Source: Vibrio rhizosphaerae (GTDB taxonomy: Bacteria; Pseudomonadota; Gammaproteobacteria; Enterobacterales; Vibrionaceae). Taken from it: a DNA stretch of 64,000 nt. Every line of letters starts with the position of its first letter. The stretch's first letter is position 1. Below are positions 27,777-37,556 of this stretch, piece by piece. The stretch spans positions 620,001 to 684,000 of the forward strand of contig NZ_AP024903.1 of NCBI RefSeq assembly GCF_024347095.1, given 5' to 3'. A program made the translations under genes and the position numbers. Under the pieces are notes generated by a model. It ran no database searches. It worked only from the letters and a program-made list of their open reading frames with translations, and had not been told where the DNA came from.

Positions 27777-29969
27777 ATGCAAGAGCACTTTGAAGATAAT
27801 GCCAATCAGCAGAATGATATAATTGATTTGACACATTATCTGAATTTAATCAAGAGAAACTGGATCTCAATATTTATCTTCTCAGTATTGGTGACCGGAC
27901 TATCGGTATTCGTTGCTCTGTCTTTAAAATCGAAATATACCGCAACCGCGACTTTACTGATTGAATCAAAAGAACGACAAGCGATTTCAATTGAAGATGT
28001 TGTCGGGATCGAGCCGAATCAGAAAGAATATTATCAAACACAGTTTGAGATATTAAGATCCAATCAGATTGCCGAAAAAGTAATTCATAAATTGGCGTTG
28101 GATCAGAAAGAAGAGTTTAATCCGCTGTTGAATCAGGAACCCGGTCTTGTCGAGACGATAAAATCTTATCCCGTTATTGCGGCATTGCTTGGTTCGAAGC
28201 ATGAAGAAGATGCGCCGGATCCTGAATATATTCGTCAGAAAGTGTTAGATGCATTTAAGAAAAACCTTGAGATTACCCCGATTTTAAAGACCCAGCTGGT
28301 CAATATCAGTTTTACATCTGAGGATCCTCAACTGGCAGCCCAAATCGCCAATGAAGTGGGTTATGCCTATATTGAGAATAATCTTGAATCGAAAATCTCC
28401 GCAACCCAGTATGCATCGAGCTGGATTACGTCGCGCTTATCTGAATTAAGAGAGCAATTAGCGGATTCTGAAAAAGCACTCTCTGATTTTTTGATCAAAG
28501 AGAAATTAATCGATGACAGCGGGATTGAATCTCTTGCCAGCAAACAGTTGGCAAGTTTGACTGAGCGTTTGGCGCAGGTTCGTGATGAACGGATAGAAAC
28601 GGAATCGGCCTATAAAGCGTTAACCTCTGGCAATGTGAAAGATATCGCTTCTTTATCTGCGATCCCTTCGATCTCTCAGCATCCTCAGGTCATTGATATC
28701 CGCAATGCGGAGCTGGAAGCCCAGAATGAAGTCAATGAATTGAGTAAACGCTATGGGCCGAAGCATGACAAAATGATTGCTGCGCAAGCTAAACTCAAGT
28801 CAATTGAAGATCAGGCGCAACGTGTGACTCAGAAATTAATTCGGGGGATCGGCAAAGAACTTCAGGCAACAAAAGAGCAAGAAGCGCTGTTGGTCAAGGA
28901 AGTTGCGCGCGAGAAAAATGACTTTCAGGACTTGACCGTCAAGAAAAGTAAATATGATTCATTGCAGCGTGAAGTTGAAACCAACCGGGAAATTCTTAAT
29001 CTCTTTCTGACGCGACAAAAAGAAACCACGGCAACCAGTGATTTCGACTCCACCAGTGCGCGATTTACGGATCAGGCTTTGATCCCACAGTTACCCAGTG
29101 CACCGAAACGAAAACTGATTGTCATTGCGGCATTTATTCTCAGTATGGGGATGGCAATTGGCTTTGTTTTGATGCTTGATCTGCTGAAAAATACCATTGA
29201 ATCGGCGGGTGATTTTGAAGATAAGTTCGGCTTAATTCCGATGGGGGGCATTCCGGTGGTCAAATCGAAACGATTCCGTAAGAAACCCATCGATAGCAGC
29301 ATCTTTGCGGATGAGAATGAAGTCGGTTTTAGTGAGTCGATTCGTTCGATCCGGACCTCCCTGCTGGTCAATCACATCGACCGACAACACCGGAAAATTG
29401 CGGTGACATCCTCATTACCTGAAGAAGGCAAAACGACTGTTGCTCTGAATTTAGCGGTTTCCTTTGCCAAGGTTGAACAAGTTTTATTGATCGATCTCGA
29501 TTTACGCAAACCGGCGGTTGCCGAACGGTTTGCTTACAAAAAGTATCAACAAGGACTGACCAATCATCTGTTGATGAACACGCTGTTAGATGAATGTATT
29601 TTCAAAGATGAAGCGTCAGGTTTATCCATTTTACCGGCCGGAATGTTAGCGGCTAATCCCCAAGAGCTGTTGAGTTCTCCCCAGTTGAAAGCCTTACTGA
29701 CAGAACTGGAAGAGCACTATGATCGAATCATTATTGATACACCGCCGACGTTACCGGTCAGTGATTCTTTAATCATCGGGCAGTGTGTGGATTCAGTGGT
29801 ACTGGTGGTGAAAGCCAATGCGACCAAACAGACACTGGTGAAGAAAGCGATGACGAAGCTTATCAGTCATCAAGTTACGCTTGCGGGGGTGGTCGTGAAT
29901 CAAATCAGCCAGAAATCAGGGGCGCTTGAGTATGAGTATGGTCAGTATTATGGCTATGCGGAAAACTGA
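27777..29969 (+). CDS. Wzc-like polysaccharide copolymerase / BY tyrosine kinase
   Basis: A 730-residue inner-membrane protein controlling EPS chain length. It has an N-terminal Wzz domain with TM1 (NWISIFIFSVLVTGLSVFVAL), a long periplasmic coiled-coil region (about 190-395), TM2 (KLIVIAAFILSMGMAIGFVLML) and a C-terminal BY-kinase domain with Walker A SLPEEGKTT, Walker A' VLLIDLDLRKP and Walker B IIIDTPP. The tail is a tyrosine cluster (YEYGQYYGY), the usual autophosphorylation site. A low-molecular-weight phosphatase at 44.8 kb is its likely partner. It corresponds in position to VpsO of V. cholerae. Confidence 0.93.
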   Translation: MQEHFEDNANQQNDIIDLTHYLNLIKRNWISIFIFSVLVTGLSVFVALSLKSKYTATATLLIESKERQAISIEDVVGIEPNQKEYYQTQFEILRSNQIAEKVIHKLALDQKEEFNPLLNQEPGLVETIKSYPVIAALLGSKHEEDAPDPEYIRQKVLDAFKKNLEITPILKTQLVNISFTSEDPQLAAQIANEVGYAYIENNLESKISATQYASSWITSRLSELREQLADSEKALSDFLIKEKLIDDSGIESLASKQLASLTERLAQVRDERIETESAYKALTSGNVKDIASLSAIPSISQHPQVIDIRNAELEAQNEVNELSKRYGPKHDKMIAAQAKLKSIEDQAQRVTQKLIRGIGKELQATKEQEALLVKEVAREKNDFQDLTVKKSKYDSLQREVETNREILNLFLTRQKETTATSDFDSTSARFTDQALIPQLPSAPKRKLIVIAAFILSMGMAIGFVLMLDLLKNTIESAGDFEDKFGLIPMGGIPVVKSKRFRKKPIDSSIFADENEVGFSESIRSIRTSLLVNHIDRQHRKIAVTSSLPEEGKTTVALNLAVSFAKVEQVLLIDLDLRKPAVAERFAYKKYQQGLTNHLLMNTLLDECIFKDEASGLSILPAGMLAANPQELLSSPQLKALLTELEEHYDRIIIDTPPTLPVSDSLIIGQCVDSVVLVVKANATKQTLVKKAMTKLISHQVTLAGVVVNQISQKSGALEYEYGQYYGYAEN

Positions 29970-30711
29970 GATCTTACCGCATCGTTCTGAGACGGTGGCA
30001 ATCCGTGGCGCGAAAATTTCACAATATGCGCTGATTGCACTCTCGGTCTGGATGATCTTTTTCTCGGCACAGACTCTGATGGGAAGTTTGTACAGCAATG
30101 TCGTCCAGCTCGGAATTGAACGGATTGATCAATCAGGTCACCCGATGGCCGATACGCTTGCGCAGTTGAATCAATTCAGCGACGAGATGTTGTCATGGGA
30201 CGACGACAACCCGGAACATCTGTCAATGGCCGCTTATACGGCGTTACTCAATAGCTTTGTGGCTGAGGGCGTTGAAAAAGAGCAGTATTTACAGCAAAGC
30301 GACCATTATAACTGGCAGTCGATCCGGCTCAGACCTTTGTTTCCTGATGGCTATACTCAGGAAACGGAACTGCTCGCTTTATGGGAAAAGCCATTTGATG
30401 ATGTCATCGGTGTTTTGAATCGGGCGGCGTTCTTCGGACCATACGAAAAATATACAGCTGAAACGGCCATGAATGTGTTGTTTCAGTATTGGTCGCAGCT
30501 CTCCCCACAACAACGCCTCAATGCCGTTCACTATATGACTGCGCATGAACAATATGGACTGAAACGGTGGCGGTTGAATGAAATATTCAAAGTTTCGCCT
30601 TACAAACAGCAGTTTTGTAGTGTGGCTGTTTTTATGCGTTTGCCACTGTGGACATGTGGCAACTTATCGGATGCTACACGTGATCATCCTTATTCTCAGG
30701 AGGGCGTTTGA
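29932..30711 (+). CDS. VpsP-like membrane-anchored EPS protein
   Basis: A 259-residue protein with one N-terminal membrane segment (ISQYALIALSVWMIFFSAQTLMG) and a mainly helical periplasmic remainder, including YNWQSIRLRPLFPDGYTQETEL and a Cys pair near the end. By position after the kinase and by overall shape it resembles VpsP of the V. cholerae vps-II block; the assignment is tentative and the function unknown. Several starts are possible; the ATG at 29932 has AGGGG 9 nt upstream and overlaps the kinase gene by 38 bp. Confidence 0.6.
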   Translation: MSMVSIMAMRKTEILPHRSETVAIRGAKISQYALIALSVWMIFFSAQTLMGSLYSNVVQLGIERIDQSGHPMADTLAQLNQFSDEMLSWDDDNPEHLSMAAYTALLNSFVAEGVEKEQYLQQSDHYNWQSIRLRPLFPDGYTQETELLALWEKPFDDVIGVLNRAAFFGPYEKYTAETAMNVLFQYWSQLSPQQRLNAVHYMTAHEQYGLKRWRLNEIFKVSPYKQQFCSVAVFMRLPLWTCGNLSDATRDHPYSQEGV

Positions 30712-31113
30712 ATGAAGCAATATCGGATACTAATCTTGGCGGTTGCTGTGGTCGGCATGCTTTCATTGAGTAAGAGTAGTGGGGTGGGGGCGCAATATGT
30801 GATTGCGTTGGAGGAGCTGCTGGGCGGAGATAAACATCTTCACTTCCTGTGTGCTTTGATGTTAACCGGTCTGTCGGTTTGGGTCACCAGAACTCAGACG
30901 CGTAAGGAGCCGTCTCCCCATTTGATTGGCTGGCCGACGGTTCTCGTTATTACGCTGATGATGTTGGATGAATGTTCCCAGTACTGGCTGGAAAGACGTG
31001 AATTTTCAGTTGATGACATGATGACGAATCTGCTGGGGGCCGGGATTGCCTTGTGCATCGCAACCGTGGTGGATTACATCCTGTCAAAGCGCGTCGTCAT
31101 GCCCAAATCCTGA
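30712..31113 (+). CDS. VanZ-like membrane protein
   Basis: A 133-residue protein with about four membrane segments. GGDKHLHFLCALMLTGLSV, MMLDECSQYWLERREFSVDDMMTNLLGAGI follow the VanZ-family pattern of conserved H-x-H, E-x-x-Q and D-x-x-x-N. The start follows the previous stop directly, with AGGAGG upstream. It would match VpsQ in position. VanZ-like proteins in polysaccharide loci have no firmly known activity. Confidence 0.7.
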   Translation: MKQYRILILAVAVVGMLSLSKSSGVGAQYVIALEELLGGDKHLHFLCALMLTGLSVWVTRTQTRKEPSPHLIGWPTVLVITLMMLDECSQYWLERREFSVDDMMTNLLGAGIALCIATVVDYILSKRVVMPKS

Positions 31114-31160
31114 GCGATGGGGCGTCCGGCTGATGATGACCGAGCACAGAAGTGAGTTCA

Positions 31161-32516
31161 ATGAGATTCCACAAAAACACGCTATACAGTCTTTTAATTT
31201 CGTCTAATTTACTATTTTTGACGCTGTCTAATGGTTTGTTCAAACGCCCGATTCTGACGTTGTATCTACTGATGTTTCTGGGATTGTCATTGCGGCCGGC
31301 GCTCATCAAGCAGATGTTTTCATTATGCCGGCGTTGTTATCCATTGATGATCGTTTTTGTATGGTGTGCGGTGACGGCCCAATGGTCGCCATGGCCGAAA
31401 GTGACCTACTACGAATTGTTCTGGCAGCTGATCTTATTTGGTTATGTCACGCTGTTTGTTCTGCATTTCTATGCCATCAATGCCCGGCGCGTGGTGTATT
31501 ACACGTTCTGTTTCTGGTTATGTTGTACATATCTTTTGGTCATGAAGAACGATGTGCTGGCCGGGCGGGTGTTAGAAATATCGGGTGCATTTGCCAACAA
31601 AAATAATTTAGGGCCGATTATCAGTGTCTTCTTATTCTTCTATCTCTACTCGGTGCAGCGCTGGAATTTATGGCGGGTCGGGATGTTGCTGGCAACATTT
31701 TTACTGCTGCTGGCAACGTTATCCAAAACATCCATTGCGCTGTTTGTACTGGTGATTGTGCTTGCTTGGCTGATTTTTTCTTGGGACCGACTGCTGATAC
31801 ATCGTTTCCGCCGGTTCTATTACGGCAGCGGGCGTATTGTCGCATTTGGCGTGTCAGTCACACTTGTGTTGCTGTTCGTGCTTTATTACCGGGATCTGGT
31901 CGATTGGGTACTGACGCATGTCCGGGAAGAGTGGTTAACAGGCCGCGGAAAGCTGTGGTTGGTGATGTTGAATCAATCTTACGAAAAGCTGTTCTTAGGC
32001 GTGGGTTACTCGGCTGTCTGGGGATTAGGGGACAACAACCTGATCCAAGAAACGGAATTGGCCCAATATGCGCCGGAATGGGTTGAAAAGTTAGCCGCAT
32101 CGGATGGTGGCTACGTCGATATGCTGATTTCTATCGGTGCCATCGGAACCGCGCTCTTCGTTTATACCATTTGTGATTTTTTTATGACCTTTTATACATC
32201 ACTGCGGACTCAAAAAAATGTCGCAATCACCAAGTTATGTTTTTGTGTCGGTACGTTTGTTGTGTTGAATAATGTCACTGAGACGAAGTTTTTATTGGGC
32301 TCCGGCTTTAGCTGGTTTTGTTTTCTCTTCTGTTATGTGTTGTTGAAATACATCACAGGCAAAGAGCGTGTTTTCAGCCGTCGATCTTTAAACCATCGAT
32401 CTTTAAACGAACAAGCTTCAGGCCATTGTATTTTAAACAATCGTATTTCAAACAGTCGTATCTCAAACAATCGCATTTTAAATCAGCGGATTTTAAACAA
32501 TAAAGTGTCGTCATGA
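31161..32516 (+). CDS. O-antigen polymerase/ligase family protein (Wzy-like) with repeat tail
   Basis: A 451-residue polytopic inner-membrane protein with about 11 membrane segments and a large periplasmic loop containing GRGKLWLVMLNQSYEKLFLGVGYSAVWGLGDNN, the Wzy_C pattern of EPS polymerases. It is the likely EPS polymerase. The final 45 residues do not belong to the fold: eight 5-residue units such as RILNN and RISNS encoded by a 15-bp tandem repeat. The ATG at 31161 is chosen over a GTG at 31152. The flippase gene overlaps its stop (ATGA). Confidence 0.85.
   Translation: MRFHKNTLYSLLISSNLLFLTLSNGLFKRPILTLYLLMFLGLSLRPALIKQMFSLCRRCYPLMIVFVWCAVTAQWSPWPKVTYYELFWQLILFGYVTLFVLHFYAINARRVVYYTFCFWLCCTYLLVMKNDVLAGRVLEISGAFANKNNLGPIISVFLFFYLYSVQRWNLWRVGMLLATFLLLLATLSKTSIALFVLVIVLAWLIFSWDRLLIHRFRRFYYGSGRIVAFGVSVTLVLLFVLYYRDLVDWVLTHVREEWLTGRGKLWLVMLNQSYEKLFLGVGYSAVWGLGDNNLIQETELAQYAPEWVEKLAASDGGYVDMLISIGAIGTALFVYTICDFFMTFYTSLRTQKNVAITKLCFCVGTFVVLNNVTETKFLLGSGFSWFCFLFCYVLLKYITGKERVFSRRSLNHRSLNEQASGHCILNNRISNSRISNNRILNQRILNNKVSS
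32382..32501 (+). repeat. 15-bp minisatellite, eight units, at the 3' end of the wzy-like gene
   Basis: Eight diverged copies of a 15-bp unit, consensus near CGTATTTTAAACAAT, run head to tail. The third unit (32412-32426) is the most diverged. Because 15 is divisible by three, copy changes would keep the frame and alter only the number of C-terminal pentapeptides. Confidence 0.9.
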
Positions 32517-33844
32517 GTAATATTCGAAAATTAATTTGGTTCAGCTTAGACAATCTCGGTGGTGTATTGTTTGGCTTGTTTAGTATCGTCTTTATTGCCC
32601 GAATATACGGCCCGACGAATATGGGATACCTCTCCTATATTCAAGCGCTGGCGAGCATTCTTTCCTGTGTGTTCATTCTCGGGATGGATAACGTGGTGAT
32701 GAAAGAATATGTCCGCCACGATGAGAAAAAGCGGGTGTTTTATGCCGTTTCTCTGGTGCGGTTAGTCGGTGGCGTGGTGTTCTTTATTGCAGTTTTTTGT
32801 TGGGCCTATTTTTTCAGCAAGACACCGGATGAACTGGTCTTGGCGTTGTCACTTACCGCTTGTGTTACCACTTATTTTGGCAAATCTTCTGCATTTCGGC
32901 TGTATTTCCAAGCGACCGAACAACCCCGGATTCTGTCCGTTTCCACCGTGGCATCTCGTGTTGCTGCGATTGTCTATATTCTTGGGGTGATTTACTTTCA
33001 GTTGAATTTTGTGTGGGCCATTTTCTATCTGGTGGTCTACTCAGTGGTGGCACAGGTGATTCTGCTGAGGGCGTTTTATCGCGAGACCAAAGATGAGTTG
33101 TTCCCTGCGATTGCCGACAGCCTGCGATATGGAAAACAGCTTATCAGCGAATCAAAATTTGTATTTTTCTCTTCGATCCTGTTTCCGATCTTTATGTACT
33201 TTGATGTGGTGATCATTGAGAAATTCCTCTCCCCGGAGGCGGTCGGTCTATACGGTGTCGCAACGAAATTGGTCATGCAGTTACTGTTTGTCGGTCATAT
33301 TTTTGTCTTTGCATTTTTTACCCGGCTCAATCAGGAACTGAACGAAGAAAAACTGGACGGTCATATTTTCAGAAATATTGTCCGCTTGATGATTTATTGT
33401 TCTGTCGGTGGCGGTATTTTTGTCAGTTTAACCGGGGACTACATTGTTCATTTACTTTACGGTGCTCAGTATCAGGGGGCGGGGATCATTCTCAAAATCC
33501 TGATCTGGAAACTGGTGTTTTCTTACTTCGGAGCGCTGTTTTCCAGAGTCCTGATCATTCGTCAGTGGACCCGTATTGAACTGATTAAAACGATTGTCGC
33601 ATCGACGGTTTCTCTCTGTGCATCGATTGTTGCGGTACAGGTCTGGGGGGCGACAGGTGTGGCGACGGTATCGGTGGTTTCTTATGCGATCGCTGACTTA
33701 CTTGCTTATCTGCTGTTTCCCCGGACCCGCATTTTTGTCGTGGTCGTAGTTCAGGAATTGGGGCGTATTGTGTGCCGGCCGATTGAAGCATTCAGACAGA
33801 GTTTTATATTTTTGGTCGAGGGGCGTCAGCGTTATGGAAATTAG
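32513..33844 (+). CDS. oligosaccharide flippase (Wzx-like)
   Basis: A 443-residue protein with about 12 membrane segments of the MOP/polysaccharide biosynthesis (PST) family, which flips lipid-linked repeat units across the inner membrane. The N-terminus SLDNLGGVLFGLFSIVFIARIYGPTNMGYLSYIQALASI and KFLSPEAVGLYGVATKLV are typical. Its start overlaps the wzy-like stop and its end overlaps the next glycosyltransferase, marking tight co-expression. Confidence 0.9.
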   Translation: MSNIRKLIWFSLDNLGGVLFGLFSIVFIARIYGPTNMGYLSYIQALASILSCVFILGMDNVVMKEYVRHDEKKRVFYAVSLVRLVGGVVFFIAVFCWAYFFSKTPDELVLALSLTACVTTYFGKSSAFRLYFQATEQPRILSVSTVASRVAAIVYILGVIYFQLNFVWAIFYLVVYSVVAQVILLRAFYRETKDELFPAIADSLRYGKQLISESKFVFFSSILFPIFMYFDVVIIEKFLSPEAVGLYGVATKLVMQLLFVGHIFVFAFFTRLNQELNEEKLDGHIFRNIVRLMIYCSVGGGIFVSLTGDYIVHLLYGAQYQGAGIILKILIWKLVFSYFGALFSRVLIIRQWTRIELIKTIVASTVSLCASIVAVQVWGATGVATVSVVSYAIADLLAYLLFPRTRIFVVVVVQELGRIVCRPIEAFRQSFIFLVEGRQRYGN

Positions 33845-34823
33845 TATTATTATCCCGGCATACAATGCAGCCGAAACTTTGCCCGATACACTTCAGTCTA
33901 TTTTTGCCAGTTGCCCGCATGGGGATGACCAGTTTGAAGTGATTGTGATTGATGATGGTTCCGGGGATGCGACCCAGAGACAATTAGAAACGCGTTTTGC
34001 GGAGCCATTGCGTACCGGGAGGTTGTGTTATCACTATCAGCCCAATGCCGGGGTCAGTGTCGCGAGAAATACAGGGTTGAATCTGGCTCAGGGGCGTTAT
34101 ATCACCTTTGTTGACGCTGATGATGCCGTGCAGCATGACTATCTCATTCGTCTTTACGCGCTGATTCACCAGCATCCTGATGTCGATATTTTCGAGTTCG
34201 GTTATCAGACGTTTCGCAATCAGGTTGAAACCGTTCTGGGCACGGGACATGTCACTCGCTGCCGCGGTCTGAATGACAAGGCCCAAGCATTTGAAGGGGC
34301 GGTTTCCTCATTTGTCTGGCTAGTCATGTGCCGTTTGATCCGGGCTGACGTGGCAAAGCGGGCGACGTTTCCTGCCGGCGTGAAATACTGTGAAGATTTG
34401 ATGTACCTGTGTACGGTGTATACGCAGGCGCGTACCTGTTACGCCAGTGATCAGACCTTGTATCGTTACCGGATTGGTGAAACCAGTGCGATTTCCCGGG
34501 TGACGATGGCGCAGTGTCAGCGGGTACGCGATTTTCTCAATGTTCATGTGTTTGCTGATCCTCGGGATAATTGCGGTGAACACGGGATCGAATCAACCGA
34601 TACTACTCATCTCAAAACGATTGTGGACGCGAATTTGTATTATATGTGCCACTCGGCAGGCAAACGGACGATGCCATTCTTTGATTTTTGCCGTCAGGTC
34701 AAACGTCTGCCGGTACTGACGATTTGCAGACTTTATCTTCAGGGGCTGTTATCCCGTCGTAAAACGATGATCTGTCTCTTTCCCTCGATTTATTTTTTCG
34801 GCCACAGGATGAAACGGCGATGA
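33834..34823 (+). CDS. family 2 glycosyltransferase
   Basis: A 329-residue GT-A enzyme expected to add one sugar to the lipid-linked EPS unit on the cytoplasmic face. MEISIIIPAYNAAETLPDTLQSI, VIVIDDGSGDATQ, ARNTGLNLAQGRYITFVDADD (the DxD metal site) are classical GT2 motifs. The ATG at 33834 starts directly at the GT2 fold, so the upstream residues of the frame (from 33768) are excluded. It overlaps the flippase by 11 bp and the next gene by 4 bp. Donor and acceptor are unknown. Confidence 0.9.
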   Translation: MEISIIIPAYNAAETLPDTLQSIFASCPHGDDQFEVIVIDDGSGDATQRQLETRFAEPLRTGRLCYHYQPNAGVSVARNTGLNLAQGRYITFVDADDAVQHDYLIRLYALIHQHPDVDIFEFGYQTFRNQVETVLGTGHVTRCRGLNDKAQAFEGAVSSFVWLVMCRLIRADVAKRATFPAGVKYCEDLMYLCTVYTQARTCYASDQTLYRYRIGETSAISRVTMAQCQRVRDFLNVHVFADPRDNCGEHGIESTDTTHLKTIVDANLYYMCHSAGKRTMPFFDFCRQVKRLPVLTICRLYLQGLLSRRKTMICLFPSIYFFGHRMKRR

Positions 34824-35968
34824 GAATTATTTTTCGTATTTCTTATATGGGATTCGGCGGCGCAGAACAGGTGTTTCTGTCCGTTGCCAGAACATTGATG
34901 CAGGATCATGCGGTGTTATTCGTCACCGACCGTAGCGAGGGGGCGAGTTACACCACACTATTGAATGAAAACATTCCGGTGCGCAGTCTGGATGTGCCGC
35001 GAACGTTTATGAGTCTGTGGCGTTTTAAGCGGGTGATCGAGGACTTTAAACCGGACGTGATACTTTCGGCTTATCCGGATACCAATGCGGCTTGCTTGCT
35101 GTCCGCTGCAATTGCGCGTCACCGGGCCAAAGTTGTGGTGAGTGAACACGCCTCGATCGTGGAACATTTTCAGCATAAATCAGTGCTGACACGCTTGAAA
35201 GTCCGTCTGATTGTGCAGTGGCTTTATCGTATGGCCGATCGGGTGGTGGCGGTTTCCGAAGGGGTGATGAACGACATCGTGCCGCTGATCAAACAGGCCG
35301 ATAAATGCTGTTTCATTCATAACCCGGTGCGCTTTAATCAGGCAGCTCCCGCGCAGGAGGCGACCCCCGTTTCACAGTCTGTTGAGCGGCCTGTAAACGT
35401 CCCCGGTTCAACAGAACCAGAGACGGTGACCAAAACGATTCTGGCGGTTGGGCGTGTCACCCCGCAAAAAGATTACATGACTTTACTTCGGGCTGTCTGT
35501 GCCCTGATAGAGACCCGACCTCAACATGATATACAGGTCATGATTGTCGGTGGCACCCATGATCAGGCTGAAATGGCCCGGTTAACCGAGTATATCGATC
35601 AGCATCATTTACAGTCTTACATCACGTTCATCGGGTTTTCAGATCAGGTGGAACGTTATTACGCGCAAGCCGATCTGTTTGTTCTGTCTTCCGCGTGGGA
35701 AGGATTTGGCAACGTGATTGTTGAGGCGCTCGCATTTGGTGTGCCGGTCGTGTCAACCGACTGTCGCAGTGGCCCCGCTGAAATTTTACAAGGCGGCCAG
35801 TTTGGCCGGTTAGTCTCCGTCGGTGATAGTGCCGCGCTGGCCAGAGCGATGAGTGATGAGCTGGCAACGCCTTCTTGTTCTCGTGCCGCACGTTTAGCGC
35901 GCGCAGCACAGTTTTCTGAGCGGGAAATCAGTGAGCGTTATAAAACGCTCTTTGAAGCATTGGTTTAA
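34820..35968 (+). CDS. family 4 glycosyltransferase
   Basis: A 382-residue GT-B enzyme. The N-terminal domain has FRISYMGFGGAEQVFLSVARTLMQ, and the C-terminal GT4 domain has LAVGRVTPQKDYMTLLRAV, ADLFVLSSAWEGFGNVIVEALAFGVPVVSTDCRSGPAEIL with the E-x7-E nucleotide-sugar site. An unusually long Pro/Thr/Glu-rich linker (about residues 174-202) joins the two domains. Its start overlaps the previous gene (ATGA). Sugar specificity cannot be inferred. Confidence 0.9.
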   Translation: MRIIFRISYMGFGGAEQVFLSVARTLMQDHAVLFVTDRSEGASYTTLLNENIPVRSLDVPRTFMSLWRFKRVIEDFKPDVILSAYPDTNAACLLSAAIARHRAKVVVSEHASIVEHFQHKSVLTRLKVRLIVQWLYRMADRVVAVSEGVMNDIVPLIKQADKCCFIHNPVRFNQAAPAQEATPVSQSVERPVNVPGSTEPETVTKTILAVGRVTPQKDYMTLLRAVCALIETRPQHDIQVMIVGGTHDQAEMARLTEYIDQHHLQSYITFIGFSDQVERYYAQADLFVLSSAWEGFGNVIVEALAFGVPVVSTDCRSGPAEILQGGQFGRLVSVGDSAALARAMSDELATPSCSRAARLARAAQFSEREISERYKTLFEALV

Positions 35969-35979
35969 GGTTTTCGTAG

Positions 35980-36519
35980 ATGTTGAATCATATCAGAGCA
36001 GATGTCTTTCGTTGGTATGGAAGATACAGCACATTACTACTCGTGAAGGCTTTTCTTAGCCAGAAGGGATTTCGGTTTGTTTTGTTGATGCGATTGGCAA
36101 AACATAGCCGGCATATTCCGGGACTCAATCTCTTGTTTATCTTGCTCTATAAGGTAGCCAAGATCATTTACACCAGTGATGTCAATTATCGCGCCTCGAT
36201 TGGTCCGGGGCTGAGAATGCACCATGTGTTCGGTACGACTTGGGGAGAACATGTCACGATCGGCCGGAATGCAACGATTGTCCACAATGTCACCATTGCC
36301 GGTAAAAACGGTGCGTGGCCGACCATTGGTGACAATGTTTATCTCGGTTCGGGCTGCTGTATCCTCGGCGGCATTCGTATTGGTGATAATGTGGTGGTCG
36401 GCGCCAACGCAGTGGTGACGAAAGATGTCCCTGATCATGCCATTGTGGCCGGTATTCCTGCCAAAGTGGTATCAGAAAAAGGGTCTGCGGAATTGATGGT
36501 CAACCCATGGAGTGACTGA
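35980..36519 (+). CDS. serine acetyltransferase-like hexapeptide acyltransferase
   Basis: A 179-residue left-handed beta-helix protein. After a helical N-terminal part, hexapeptide repeats run from about residue 70: IGPGLRMHHVFGTTWGEHVTIGRNATIVHNVTIAG, VYLGSGCCILGGIRIGDNVVVGANAVVTKDVPDHAIVAGIPAKVV. This layout occurs in EPS-locus CysE/WcaB-like O-acetyltransferases, so it probably acetylates a sugar rather than serine. It lies between two glycosyltransferase genes. Confidence 0.82.
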   Translation: MLNHIRADVFRWYGRYSTLLLVKAFLSQKGFRFVLLMRLAKHSRHIPGLNLLFILLYKVAKIIYTSDVNYRASIGPGLRMHHVFGTTWGEHVTIGRNATIVHNVTIAGKNGAWPTIGDNVYLGSGCCILGGIRIGDNVVVGANAVVTKDVPDHAIVAGIPAKVVSEKGSAELMVNPWSD

Positions 36520-36521
36520 GA

Positions 36522-37547
36522 ATGGAAATTATCGTATTAGGCACCGGTCAGAATGGCGGAATTGATGCTGTGATTAACAATCTGAAGCTCAATTTGAATC
36601 AGCAGTTTCGTTATCGTCGGTTTATCAGCCATAAAGGGGAACATAAATTATCCGACCTGATGCTGGCATTATGGGGATTGTGGGTCGTTTTCTGGTTATC
36701 TCTTCTTCCCGGAGAGCGTATTTTTCACCTGCACATGTCTTATCGTGGCAGTTTCTGGCGTAAAAGAATGTACCTCAAAGTGGCGCAGTTTTTTGGGCGG
36801 AAGGTGTTGATTCATCTGCACGGTTCAGAATTTAAAAAATTCTATCAGGGCAGTGATCGGGGTGTGCAGCAGAAGATTCGAGATCTGATCTGCGATGCGG
36901 ATGCTTTTATCGTCCTTTCGGAATCATGGCGTGAGTATGTCGAATCGATCCTTGAGTCCTCCCGACAAGCGAATCTGGTGGTCTTACCCAATTTTGCCGT
37001 CGTCGCACCCTCTCCGGAATCAGAAGGGCAACAAAATCATGTGCTGTTTTTAGGGGCACTGATTGAGCGCAAAGGGATTTTTGACCTGTTGCGTGCTTTA
37101 CGTGCGTTACCGGATGTCGTTTTGCATGTCGGTGGCGGTGGTGATGTGGCACGTTTTCAGCAGGCGGTGGCTGAATTCGGGGTTGAGAAACAGTTGGTAT
37201 TTCATGGCTGGATTGATCACCAGCAGAAAGCCCGGCTGATGGCTGAAACACAGCTTCTGATCCTGCCTTCTTATAACGAAGGATTGCCCGTCGTGATTCT
37301 GGAAGCGATGGCTGCCGGACTCCCGGTTTTGTCAACCCCGGTCGGAGGGATTCCTGAGGTGATTATCCCTGAGCAGACCGGTTATCTGGTGGATCCGGGA
37401 AATGTTGAACAGTTGACGACGATGATTCGTCAGGCGCTCGATGATGAGCGTCGGTTAAGCATGGCTGCGAATGCCAGAGCGCTTTATCAACAACATTATG
37501 ATGTGTCGGTCGTGATGCCGCGCTTAGAAAAATTATACGTCAGTTAA
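36522..37547 (+). CDS. family 4 glycosyltransferase
   Basis: A 341-residue GT-B enzyme. HLHMSYRGSFWRKRMYLKVAQFFGRKVLIHLHGSEF belongs to the acceptor domain, VLFLGALIERKGIFDLLRAL starts the GT4 domain, and LLILPSYNEGLPVVILEAMAAGLPVLSTPVGGIPEVI contains the E-x7-E motif. It begins 2 bp after the acyltransferase stop. It would add a further sugar to the EPS repeat; the sugar is unknown. Confidence 0.9.
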   Translation: MEIIVLGTGQNGGIDAVINNLKLNLNQQFRYRRFISHKGEHKLSDLMLALWGLWVVFWLSLLPGERIFHLHMSYRGSFWRKRMYLKVAQFFGRKVLIHLHGSEFKKFYQGSDRGVQQKIRDLICDADAFIVLSESWREYVESILESSRQANLVVLPNFAVVAPSPESEGQQNHVLFLGALIERKGIFDLLRALRALPDVVLHVGGGGDVARFQQAVAEFGVEKQLVFHGWIDHQQKARLMAETQLLILPSYNEGLPVVILEAMAAGLPVLSTPVGGIPEVIIPEQTGYLVDPGNVEQLTTMIRQALDDERRLSMAANARALYQQHYDVSVVMPRLEKLYVS

Positions 37548-37556
37548 GGTTAGGTT

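Noticed and set aside
32318..32503. Alternative frame with FKQSY-type repeats over the wzy-like tail
   Set aside because: It only reflects the 15-bp minisatellite in another frame and has no start signal of its own.
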